64,000 nucleotides of DNA from Planoprotostelium fungivorum (Eukaryota > Evosea > Variosea > Cavosteliida > Cavosteliaceae). Numbering within the stretch: position 1 is the stretch's first letter; each line of letters begins with the position of its first letter. Shown here one piece after another: positions 19,015 through 29,947 of this stretch. A program made the translations under genes and the position numbers. The notes beneath the pieces were generated by a model. The model did no database searches, was not told the origin of the DNA, and was given only the letters and a program-made list of their open reading frames with translations. The stretch spans positions 1 through 64,000 of the forward strand of contig MDYQ01000502.1 of NCBI GenBank assembly GCA_003024175.1, written 5' to 3'.

Positions 19015-20957
19015 TCAAAAGAAAGACAGGGCGATCAGAACCATGGCCCATCCTGCTATGATGATGCTGGCATCAGAATGTCCCACGGTGTGAATGGTGG
19101 CATCTCCATTTCCCCACACAGCCGGATCAGGCGACGTAGAGAGGAACTTGTTCTCACGGTCGTCACTGTGAACAAGTCAGAAAACAATAAAACGAAATAA
19201 AATCAAAATACGAACGAGTCATATCTCACAAGAAATAGTTCTCCCAGCGATTGCGTCCGAGGGCATCGCTCAACACGAGCTGTCCACCGTCTGTGATATC
19301 TAAACGATAAGGCCCAACACCGACACCCTGTGTCATAGGAGTGGACCATTGAATGTTACCAGACTTGTCGTAGTTGTTCACTTGACCATCAGGAAGGACC
19401 TAGATGAGGTGAGTATTTTCTGGCGGGAAAATATATGGGGAAAAATGGCGGGAATTACCTTCAAGGTATAAGGGCTGAGACCCCTAGTCTGTGCACTTCC
19501 GTACCATAGAGCGTTACCATCAGTCTGATTGACAACCATGATGCTACCGGAATTTGCCTCCACGTAACAGATGTACTGACAATTGGGCGAGACGATCGCG
19601 GCACTACAACGCGTCAGCGACGACGACATTTCGTTCGAATCTCACCCGCCGTCCACTAAGAAGGTGGAAGTGTTGTCACTTCGAATGCGTGAGCCGTAAC
19701 CTTCGGTATTCAACTTTGCATCGATGCACTTGCGTTCAACTGGAGTCGATTTCGACTGTCGAACTAGTTCAGAGGCCGAGCCTCCTGCTGACAACTCACG
19801 GCGTAAGTGTAAGGGTTCGTGTTGACAAAGATGTCCTTCTGTGCTCCCTCCCTCCATCCGTAGACGGTGCTGTAAGTAGGTGCTCTGTGTCCTTCTTCGG
19901 GCATGTTGGCTGTCGTCAACGTCAGATGAAAAGGCGTCACATCTTAAACTTCACGTCTCTCGTTCTTCCAGTACATTGGATTGCGAGGGCCCATCGTGCA
20001 AGATGATGGATCGTAGCATTTTCGGGGGGGCTGAGCGTTGGCAACATCAACGGCCGCCGCGTCACTCTTTGCGTTTGTGACGTTGCACACGAAGGGGGTC
20101 ATGTACTGGATAGAGCCGTTAAAATGGGCGGGAAGAGGGGGCTCACCATCTGATCGGTACCTCCGATGGACTTGTGAATCCAGAACCATGAGCACATGCA
20201 CTGGAGGATTTTCAGACGTGAAGGTGAGTGAGATACAGACCTTGCCGTTGGGGCAGGCGGGCAGGTTGGGAATGCTGAAGGACTGGTTCTGACGAGCGAT
20301 GCAATCGTGGACGACAGAGAAGACGACGAAATCGGACGGTTGGACCTTCGACATTTAGAAGACGATCGAAGAGATGGAGATGTCACTTGATAAGGATCGG
20401 ACTTGTATGCGATGGCGAAAGCACAGCCGGCGACGTCTTCACGGTTGACAGCGTGGATATCTGCGAGGTGTGAGTGGATCATGTAAATCGGAGGTGGACC
20501 CACTGGACAACTCGTTTCCAGCCCACGGTTCAGGGGTGTTGGGCTGTCAAGAGTCAAATTAAGACGTCATATCTCGTGCTCACAAAGTTCATGCCTCTGT
20601 ATCCACCACAGTAATCAGAGGTGAATGCCTTGTTAGAGGAGAGCTCTACTACGGCCTCTCCGTTGGCGGGTAAGTTGAATACCACTCCGTCAGCAGGAGG
20701 GCATTTCTAATCGTTGTGAGCAACATTCGTCAGATCAGATGTGAAATCACCAGATTACCGTGCCACCACCATTGATCGAACGTGTAATCTTGCAGAGGTT
20801 GTGCAAGATTATCCGAGTTACCGTTCGCTCTATCACAATCGAAGGTGGATGGATGCCTGCATTCGCGGTGAGAGATCAGATCACCCATTCTGCCTCACCA
20901 GAAAGTACAATGAGATAGCACCGACGTGACCACCAACAAGAGGACGAGTGTGCGCAT
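19015..20957 (-). CDS. Secreted, probably GPI-anchored protein with bulb-type lectin domain
   Basis: The start at 20957 gives signal peptide MRTLVLLLVVTSVLSHCTF. The main ectodomain is Cys- and Trp-containing (QPLQDYTFDQWWWHEKCPP, DVAGCAFAIAYKSDP, DCIARQNQSFSIPNLPACPN, PRKCYDPSSCTMGPRNPMYW) and resembles a secreted family shared by fungi and amoebae whose function I cannot state. The C-terminal third looks like a bulb-type (mannose-binding) lectin: GNALWYGSAQTRG, PDGQVNNYDKSGNIQWSTP, GPYRLDITDGGQLVLSDALG. The tail SIIIAGWAMVLIALSFF after a Ser/Asp region fits a GPI-attachment signal. Stop TGA at 19015-19017. A surface protein for recognising microbial glycans is a reasonable inference. Confidence 0.65.
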
Positions 20958-21095
20958 CTTGAGCTGCCGATGAAAGAATGAGCAAACTTTAAGTCTTATC
21001 TCTGTTATGTCAATACCACGGGCCAACTGTCAAATTACGTGGCCCGCGATTATTTCTCAACAGGAACAGCATCTAAAGATGTGGTTTATTTCTTC

Positions 21096-24000
21096 TCATC
21101 CAGAATGGTTGAAGTTGTCGAATATGTAAGACGGAATATAAGCTGAGAAGTTGGATCAGAAGAGGGTTCATCATCACAATCTCATCTCACCTTCGACTGT
21201 CTTCCTTTCCAGATTGCTCAACTTGCAGAAGTCTTCGACGAAGAGAAGGCAACACACGACATCCTCTGGGTACTGCATCGTCAACTTCTGACTGAAGAGA
21301 CTCATCAGCACCTCGTGATGATGATGCGATGTCTCTCACTCTTTCGCGCTCGAGTTGATGTTCGCCCTGACGTACTGACCCAACAGACCCAATATCTTCT
21401 TCGTGATGGACGAGTGGAACTGTTTGAGGAGAGTGATGATGCCCACGATGAAGGAAGTGGAATCGTATCCCTTCTTCTCGCGGTTGACCAGGCCAGACAG
21501 AGTCGTACTGTAATGGAACTTTGTCACCTGCGATCACTATCAACTCGTGCTCGATCTTGATCATCGGTGATGAGAAAGATCAAAGAGGAGGCATTGAACA
21601 GATGATATGATACGATGGTGTCAGAAGATGTGATGATGGTGTGCGGAGATGATGATGATGTGATGGTGTGATGATGTGGTGATGGTGATTTTTCACCTGC
21701 GAGAGAATGAACGTAAAGACGACGTAGGCAAAGTTGTCGATGGGTGAGGTCGTGATGTAGATCTTCGTGTACGGATCGTTGATTCCGGCCGTCTCCAAAT
21801 ACTTGCTCAATTCGGACAAGAGGAAACTCTCTTCACCGGGGTAAGGCTTAACTTCGGGTCTGTCGCACGTCAACTTACGATTCGGCTCGTAGACTCACTG
21901 AAGGTAATGCTCCTCGATCTCTGTGATGACGCACTCGTTCATGGTGGCCATGGCACAGTACAATTGGTTCGAGTCCAATTTGCATCCCAACTGTCAAGAT
22001 GAGGTAAGAGGTGGTGAACGAGAGGGGTTCTCACGTTCAAGCTGATGGCGATCTGTCTTCTCAGCAGTTGCAGCTGACCGATGTTGACGGTGGTGTCTAA
22101 GAGTAGAGGTAAGAGTCGGCTCAGTTCTTGTGTCGCTCTCTGGTAGACCTTCTGAGGGTGAACGGTGGGGATGGAACTGATGGGGGACAGATCGTTGACC
22201 AGAGCGTTCAAGAGGTTCTTCACGTTAGGTGCTTGCATCTGCAACCGTTAATCTTCTATCTTTCATACTGTTTCTTATCTCCTATCTTTCATACTATTTC
22301 TTGTTTTCTTATTTTCCGTCTTATCCTTCTATTCTTTTCGCTACTTTCGATACATAAAACTTCACCTCTCTTCTCATCCTCAGAGTGAAATTCTGCAAGT
22401 CAGCCACGATCATGAAACACAATAGTTTGTCCAGTCCAGACAGACCAAATATGCCCACGGCACTACCCAGCAGATCGAACGATCTCATGCCAACGATCTC
22501 CCTTCCCGTACCATTCTCGAACCAGCCCGACATCTGTAGGATGTAGACTGTCTTGCGAACGTCGATGAGAGAGAGGAGAGTGCGAGAGAGCCTTCCTATG
22601 AAATTGACGGAGGAGCTTTGGGGGGTGAGTGGTCGTTGTAGATGGAGAGGAGAGTGGAAGGAGACCATTCGAAAGTGATTTGGAGGTGAAAGTGTGGTAA
22701 AATAAAAAGAGGAAAGTGTAAGAGAAAATGAGAAGAAACAAAACAAGAAGTAAAATAAAAAGAGGAAAGTGTAAGAGAAAAATGAGAAGAAACAAAACAA
22801 GCAGTAAAATAAAAAGAGAAAAATGTAAGAGAAAATGAGGAGCAAAAGAAAATGAGAGAAAATGAGAGAAAATGAGAGGATAGAGAATGGGAGATGAATG
22901 AAGCTCACTCGTCGGTGGGACGGAAGATCGGTATAGGTATGGCCACGGACTGATATTCAGACTGCCAGTCGTATACTTTCTTCTTCAGGAAGCTGTTGCA
23001 CTCCTGCTCCACGTTGAAATTGATGATCCTGGAGAATTCTTCTTGCCAGATCTTTAAACCGTACACGTTGACGTAATCCGAGATGTACTGGAACGATCTG
23101 TCCCGCCTCGTCTCAGATTCAAATTTCAAATTTTCCTCACCGCTTGATACCATCGAGTACGACGGCCAGTTGGTTGAGTTTTCCGTTGAATTCCTCGACC
23201 GTTTTGGCGGGAAAAGTCATGTACTGATGCAGGGCGGTAGAAATTCTGAGCACCAGCTCCTTTCTGATTCCGTCTTCCAAAAGTTGTTTGGGCTCCACTT
23301 TGATGATACCGATGAGAGTCTGGTTCATCGCCAATATGCCCTGCGTGAAAACGGAAACAGAATGACTCGCTTTCGATAGAGCGTATCTGTGATCCAATTG
23401 TGCGAACCTGTTGTAGATGAGACTTTTCGTCGAATATCCGTCGCGTTGGGAGGTTCCACTGGGTGGAGGAATTTCACGGAAATTTGGACTCACTCGAACA
23501 ACTTGTCGCGATCGATACGAGTCGGAATTTCTTTGATTTTCGTCGTTTGTAGATCGATGATCTGTGCCAAGATCTCGAACATACTCTTGGGAACGATTTC
23601 CAAGACTTTTCTCACAAAGGCCACCAGTATGCCTGTCACTCGTCAATCTACAACGAACCATCACGACTTCAAAATCAAATCTACGTGAGATTTCCGCGGA
23701 ATTTCACGACTCACTCGAGTAATATTCCGACACGGAGACGAGATCAGGACTCTCGGCCTGGTTGATTCTGACGAGAGGCATCTGCAAGATGGACGTCAAC
23801 TTTAAGAAGGTAGCTCTCAATTTAAGGACAGACCAAGGGTCCCTATTCTTTTCAATTTCTATCTTCTCCTCCGTCTCACTTTTTGATTCGATTCTGCATG
23901 AGTTGAACGTAAGCGTGAATGTGCTGCCAAGCGTACGTCAAGTCTCCCACCACCGACAGCGTCACCAGAACCTTTTTCCACGTCAGAGACATCTACCTCC

Positions 24001-26272
24001 ACCTCCATCACCTCTTCCTTGATGTTGATGATTCTCAGCATCTGGTTCAGATAATTGCGAGTGTCGACGAGAAACTGTTTCACTTGCAAGGACGATTCGA
24101 TCTGGTGGAATTCTTCGACTTGAACGAGAGCTTGGATGAGTTGGGCGATCTTTCTTCCCGCCATGACGAAATCGTCATAGTCCAGCGAGACGATTTGCGT
24201 TCCAATGTGTTGGAACCACTTCATGAGGGTCTCGTTCTTCTTGACGCGGGTGAGAGCTTTTTCGCCGGAAAAGTATTCAGAGAGTTCGGTCATTCTCTCC
24301 GTGCATTCTTTCTTGTGGGCCTCCCATCTGATGGGTCGTCAGCTGTGATGATCATGGTGACGATCAGATGAGCATCATCATGATGGTGACGTGATGATGT
24401 GTGATGATGCGATCGCGATGATCACAAACTCCCACCTCTCTTTCTTCGCGTTCAATAGAGTTTGAAACAGAGTCTTCAAGATGTACTGCCGCAAGATTCA
24501 ATCGTGGAGAATCCGTGGGACACTTCACCTCAAAATGCGCTGTCTCCAACAAGAGATGGAGAATCTTGTCCGGATCAATGTCCGCCTGCTGCATCGCCTG
24601 CTTGATCTTCTTGTCCGTCACGTTTACGTGGAGCATCACCCATCTATCACATGTCAATCTGATATCACCTGTCAATCCGACGTTCACCTCAGAGTTACGT
24701 TGGCCTCCCTGCTGCAGGCCAACAATTTTCCGAGGTTATCCAAGATGTATTCTTCCGTGAGAACTCCTTCAGTCAAGAATGCACCGAGCTGCTTCAAGCA
24801 GAGATCGATTTTTCCAAAATTCGTGTCGCGGAATCGGACGACGTTATTCATGACCGTTGTAGATGAGATGGCGGCCTTGGCGGCGCGGTAGCCTTCCCAC
24901 ATCTGGTGGGGTGTCGGAAAAACGGATAAACGGAAGAACGGAAGAATGATCACCTCGGTGAGATCGACGGTGTAGCCTAGATACCAGGGTACCACCCAAT
25001 TATCCGGAAAGTGTTTGTCTACAATCTCTCTCATGATGGCCTGTCATGCATCATCCATCATGCACATGCAGATCATGCATCATCCATCATGCACATGCAG
25101 ATCATGCATCATGTGCATCACATGCTTCATGAGGCGTTCATCATCACTCACGTTCTCTTCCTGCAACATCTCTGGAACGAAATAGAGGATGATGTATAGC
25201 ATGGACGCCTGGGTCGACAAGGCAGTGCTTCTGTGGTCAGGTTGTGGATAGAAGAGGTTCCTGTTGTAGATGTCGTCTGATCTCAGCCTGCCGACGACCA
25301 TCTTGAGAAAATTCTTTGAAATGGGAATTCGAGAGAAATATTCTTCTGGGTAATTCACGGGACGCTTTGGCGCGTTGTAGATGAAGCCGGTGCTCTTCAG
25401 TAGCTTGCAGACTTCGTCCAGGAGAGGTTCTTCCGCTTGACCCTGATGATGTGAGTCACGTGACCTCCATCAGGTGCACCATGAGGAGATCGATAGAGGA
25501 CGGCTCACCTTGTAACGGAGGTGGGAGATGAGCATGCGCTCACGGATGACACCTGTGGAAGATGAGATGATGTGAGAGTGTGTGACTCACCCTCTATCTT
25601 CTCGTCTAATAGTTTGAGGATGACACCCCACAGGTAAGGAGCTTCAGATAACAACTGTTTTCCGTCGTTGTTTAAGAGGATGCCCTGCCGTGTGTGACGA
25701 TGTGACACGTGGAAAAGAGATGATTCACCTCCAGTGTGTGTTGGATGTAAACGCCATTGTCTAAGTCTTCGAGGTATTGTGTGAAATCTGAACGAGATGA
25801 GATGATGTGAGAGGGAATCGATCACCTTTGATGTATTTGTAGATGCTCTCGAACAACTCGTAGAATCTCTTCAAGATCTCCACATGATTGTCTCTGAACT
25901 CTTCATCTAGGTCCATCAGTTGCTTTCGTGTTGTCAGCGACTGGAGTCTGCATATACTCTTGACTCACAGCATTAGAGGCGATGATGTGTTCAAAGTAAT
26001 CGGCCTTGCCCAGATACTGAAAGTCAAAGATGAGTTGTGCATATCTCTTGTCTTTGTCTGCCAATCTGAATGCACTCGGGATGTTATCACTCAAGCGGAG
26101 CAACTCTGCAATTATAGAATTACCTGATACAAAGTGAGACGAAGAGAAGATGATCGTATGGATGTCAGGTCGCGACGATAGAGGATAGGGAAGAAGTACC
26201 TCGTGAGACGATACGAAGTATGGTCTGTCCACAGATGTTGTTCTGGGCGAGGAAGTCTATGTTAGGTGCCAT
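21096..26272 (-). CDS. WASHC5: Strumpellin, WASH complex subunit 5
   Basis: Exons across the span follow strumpellin from end to end: start [20 protein letters not shown], then [181 protein letters not shown], and [19 protein letters not shown]. Length (about 1,150 residues) matches the family. The protein belongs to the WASH complex, which drives Arp2/3 actin assembly on endosomes and, in amoebae, the recycling and neutralisation of digestive vacuoles. Roughly 25 introns; one holds a purine-rich tandem repeat at 22698-22880. Divergent from the UNC93-like gene. Confidence 0.93.
22698..22880. repeat. 53-bp tandem repeat, purine-rich, in a WASHC5 intron
   Basis: A unit beginning TAAAATAAAAAGAGGAAAGT starts at 22698, 22751 and 22805 (about 53-54 bp each, the last decayed) and runs into short AAATGAGAG repeats. 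The sense strand of WASHC5 here is pyrimidine-rich, like an extended polypyrimidine tract. It makes this intron several times longer than the local norm. Confidence 0.75.
25044..25115. repeat. 29-bp tandem duplication in a WASHC5 intron
   Basis: TCATGCATCATCCATCATGC plus nine more bases occurs at 25044-25072 and again at 25073-25101, followed by a partial third copy. It is built from CATCAT/TGCATG words like many other introns in this window. Confidence 0.75.
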
Positions 26273-26553
26273 AGTTCCTCAGCGTATTGCCTGTATCGTC
26301 ACCTCTAAACCAAGGGGATGATCGGGTTCTCGACGGAGCACGAGAATTGAAAATGGTTCTACAAAGAATTTGGCTTCACTTTTTCTTTGTCTTAAAGAGA
26401 TGAACGCACTCTATAGAACTGATAGGATCCATCTGTAAGAATGTGTATGAACGTATCCATCCAATGGTGCAATCCGCTGTAAGAAGTCAGAAATAAATGC
26501 ATTTAAATCTACCGCATCGTGTGCACTTGACGTAATATTTTCTGGGGTTCCAG

Positions 26554-28420
26554 ATGAGCTTGATTAGGAGGTCTTATGGTACAGACGACGATAACGCTCA
26601 GTCCCTTCCTGAGACAGATTACGATAATGACAAGATCCCCGAAGTTGTCATCAATGGCGGCCGACCACATTTGATCAATCTCCTGTGGTTGAGCTTCGGT
26701 TTCTTTCTATCTTTCAGCGCTTTCAAGTGAGTCACGTCTATACGAACTTCGATTCTGATCTAATTTCAGCGGCACGTCCAACATTTTGACCTCGATCGAT
26801 GTCAACGTTGGATTCAACACGAGTGCCATCCTCTACGCTGCCTTCTGTTTTGGTGATGATCGACATCAATTTCCATCCTCAACCATTTTCTCATCTGCCC
26901 AGGCTCCCTCTTCTTATCTACCTCTTTCATCTCCCTCTGTGGACCGAAGTGGTCCGTCTTCTTGGGTGCTTTCTGTTATACTCTCTTTCAGGCGGCCAAT
27001 CTCAAGGTAATGTCCATCATGTCTTCACGACATCCATCTCACAGCGACAAGGGCACAGCCGAATATATGTACCCGTCGGCAGTCCTCTTAGGCTTAGGTG
27101 CATCTGTTCTGTGGGCCGCTCAGGGATCATACGTGACTCTCGCCGCCGCCAACTACGCTCTCAATCGCGGTCATCCTGCCGACTCATCTCAAGGCATCTT
27201 TCAGGGTATCTTCTTTGGAGTCTTCCAGGTGAGTTACAGGAGACGCTCTGCATGACTCTCGCAGTGTAATCAAGTCGTGGGGAACCTTATTAGTGGGTTT
27301 ATCTTCTTGTATGTAACCGGAGATGGAGCGACGCACACTTTGTTTTATGTCTATTTGGGTATCTCTGGGGCAGGTCTCATCTTCCTCTTCCTTCTCCGTG
27401 CAGAGACGAATCCTCTCATGGGTGAGCTGATGTTTCTTCTAAAAGGATCGAAAATCAATTTTACATATTATCGATCTTCAAAGCGATTCTCTTGTATCAC
27501 GTTTCCATGTTCCATACATCGAAACATCACGAGTTGATTTCACCATCATGTCATCCATCATCGTCTATAAACAAATAAAAGACAAATCAATTCGAAACGA
27601 GCCGATAGACATTCGATTGACCGTCCTCTCAGAAGCCGATTCAGACGAGACGGTCCTCAAACGTGTCTCTGCAGTAGCCGGAATCCATTTAGACCGAAAG
27701 ATGTTGATCATGATCCCCATCCTCTATTACAACGGCCTCGAACAGGGTTTCATCACCGGAGACTTTACGGCCAACACGAAAGAGCAGAGATGTGAGCGGC
27801 GACCTCACCTCTTAAACATTGAACGTGAGACAGCGCGCGAATGGGTGGGCTTCTCTATGGCCGTCTTCGGTGTCGTCAACGCAGTCAGCTCGGTTTTGGC
27901 GGGAAGAGCGATTCGATCGTATGGTAAGATCGTCGTGGCTGCAGGAACTGTGGCTCACGGCTTCCTCCTCGCCTTCGTCATCTACGTCCACCGATTCGGA
28001 GACTTTAAAGCCCTCTATGCAGACCACTTGTGGGTCTTGTTCGTGTTGGCTGCGGCGGCAGGAGTCGGTGATGCCGTATGGACGACGTATCCAAATACAG
28101 AGGTGCGTGCGATGGAAGGTGTGATGATGATGGAGGTGACGATGTTCAGATCGGGACTTTATTTTCAGACAGAATCATGCCTGGCTACTCTACGATGAAG
28201 TTGTGGAACTCTCTCGGTAACGTTACGATATTGGTTCTTGGAAATCACGTGAGTCCAGCTCATCTTCGGACACAAACATCTGTGGAGGAAGAGGACTCAC
28301 ACGTCACAGGTACCTCTATGGGCCAAGGCCACACTGGTGGCTGCCGGTCTCTTGTTGAGTGTCGTGGCAGTCATCGTCCTTCACAGCCAGAGAAGTCGTT
28401 CGAGATACAGCCGTGTATGA
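26554..28420 (+). CDS. UNC93-like multi-pass membrane protein
   Basis: The start at 26554 gives MSLIRRSYGTDDD with a polar N-terminus, then LINLLWLSFGFFLSFSAFN and ILTSIDVNVGFNTSAILYAA, typical UNC93 opening segments. FGSLF...LGPKW-like GSLFLSTSFISLCGPKW follows by splicing, then YPSAVLLGLGASVLWAAQGS (matches the UNC93 LLGLGAAPLW.AQ pattern), GIFFGVFQCNQVVGNLISGF, and a second half with MLIMIPILYYNGLEQGFITG and VGFSMAVFGVVNAVSSVLAG. About eleven membrane helices are expected. UNC93 proteins are MFS-type; UNC93B1 traffics Toll-like receptors and UNC-93 regulates K+ channels. Function here is unknown. Ends SRYSRV, TGA 28418-28420. Confidence 0.88.
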
Positions 28421-28444
28421 GACAGAATCGATCTTCTTCTTTAT

Positions 28445-29145
28445 TTACACTTCGAGATACGTCAACAGCCCTTGCTCTTCTGCCATGTCGTGCATCTTCT
28501 TCTTGATGTCTAATTTCAATCTGACGGTGTTGACGTTCTCGAAGATTGATGTGATGTCTTACCTCTGTTTCTCCTTTTGGATGGTTTCTTGAAATTCTTT
28601 CTGTCTTCGTGTGAGGTGGCAGACGATGGTGGATGATGTCACCTGAACTTGTGACACAGATTCTTCGTACCCCTGCTCAACTTCGACTGGATGGATGAGA
28701 GGATGTGAGACCGATTTATAGGTTACCTGTCTTCTCTTCTATCTCTTGGATGAAGCCTTCTAAAACTTTCATCTTCTGTTCGAGATCCAAACGGAACGCG
28801 TCGAAGCTCTTGATCAGCATCTCTTTCTCCTGCAATAAACCTAATAATTTAGTTTCGTTCGTGTTCTTCGTTTGCTGTATGAACCTGTATGTTGTGATTC
28901 AGATCGCAAGGCCACATCATATCACCTCACCTCTCTAACGACCGTTGGGCAGAAGTCCTCAGGCAATCCTCGCAGCTCTTCAAGTATTCGGCCACCTTCT
29001 TCCTAACAATGAGAGCCCTCTGTTGATCTAATTCCTCTTCACGCCGCTTAAGTAGAGCGAGCTCCTCCGCTAGAGGCTGCAAACTGCTGTTCGGTAGACT
29101 CAGGTGACCAGAGTCCATGCCTCTTGTTCGAGAGGCCATCGGCAT
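28445..29145 (-). CDS. Small coiled-coil protein, unknown
   Basis: The start at 29145 (or Met at 29139) leads into ELALLKRREEELDQQRALIV, AEYLKSCEDCLRTSAQRSLE, REKEMLIKSFDAFRLDLEQK, MKVLEGFIQEIEEKTGN, VEQGYEESVSQVQ, RRQKEFQETIQKEKQR and DVKKKMHDMAEEQGLLTYLE. The whole protein is predicted alpha-helical. It ends at TAA 28445-28447, 24 bp from the convergent UNC93-like stop. No family recognised; a structural or complex-scaffolding role is all that composition allows. Confidence 0.65.
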
Positions 29146-29321
29146 GAGTGGCGGTTATTTAAAAGGCGAGTTTGACAAAACATCTTTATCGTCGAGCCCT
29201 TTACGGCTTTAATTGAATCTATCCTTCTACTCCGAAGGAAGCCAAGGCTTCTCAGTGGAGTATGCGCCTCTGAGTGCCAGAAAATGACTCTTTGGCTGCA
29301 TTCAAAAGGTTGTGCCCCCTG

Positions 29322-29802
29322 CTACGTCCTCCCTGGAGCTTCATCTTTTGGTGCACGGTCAGTGCCAACTGACTTTAAAAGACCATCTGAAGGTTCGATT
29401 GCACCGATTTCCTCGATGATTTCGTACCTTCTCACATCAAAATCTCTTCAGACGCCTTCAAATCACCTCTGTAAGAACTTCTGCTCCAGTTTTTTCGTCT
29501 CTGCATGCAGTGCATCTAGCATTTCCGTCGTGTTCGTTTCGGTGGGGAAGAGGCGTCTTCTCACGGGTTGGCCAGACATGGTGGCCCACCTCTCTTGTCC
29601 TTTCGCTGGCGGTTGGTGCTCCAAAAAACGTTTCTCGGCCGTTGAACAATTGTCGACACCAATTGACATCGGGCTGTTGTGATCCTAAACACTGGGACAC
29701 TGGATGGAGTGATAGGCATAGTATCCTCTTCACATCGGCCTAGGACGAGTCCAAATGGTATCGCATCTCAGGAAGGATGACCTCTTCGTGGGCTGCAGCC
29801 AT
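29322..29802 (-). CDS. Small helical protein, unknown
   Basis: Three exons give about 120 residues: MAAAHEEVILPEMRYHLDSP, MSIGVDNCSTAEKRFLEHQP, then TEMLDALHAETKKLEQKFLQ, RYEIIEEIGAIEPSDGLLKS and the end DRAPKDEAPGRT with TAG at 29322-29324. The first intron is read as donor GTCCTA and acceptor ACAACAG, the only joint that keeps frame. The central helix is heptad-like. Family not recognised. It is divergent from the GH3 gene, 145 bp apart. Confidence 0.55.
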
Positions 29803-29947
29803 GCGGCAACGGCTTGCTTATAAAAAGCGCAAAGATCAGAGGAATTTCGGGGTTGTCATGGTGTCATGGTGAATCGCTTTTCATATCTGCTACAATCAGT
29901 GAAGGAGAAAGTCACAACAACAATCAACGTACCAAAGAGGGCCCAGC

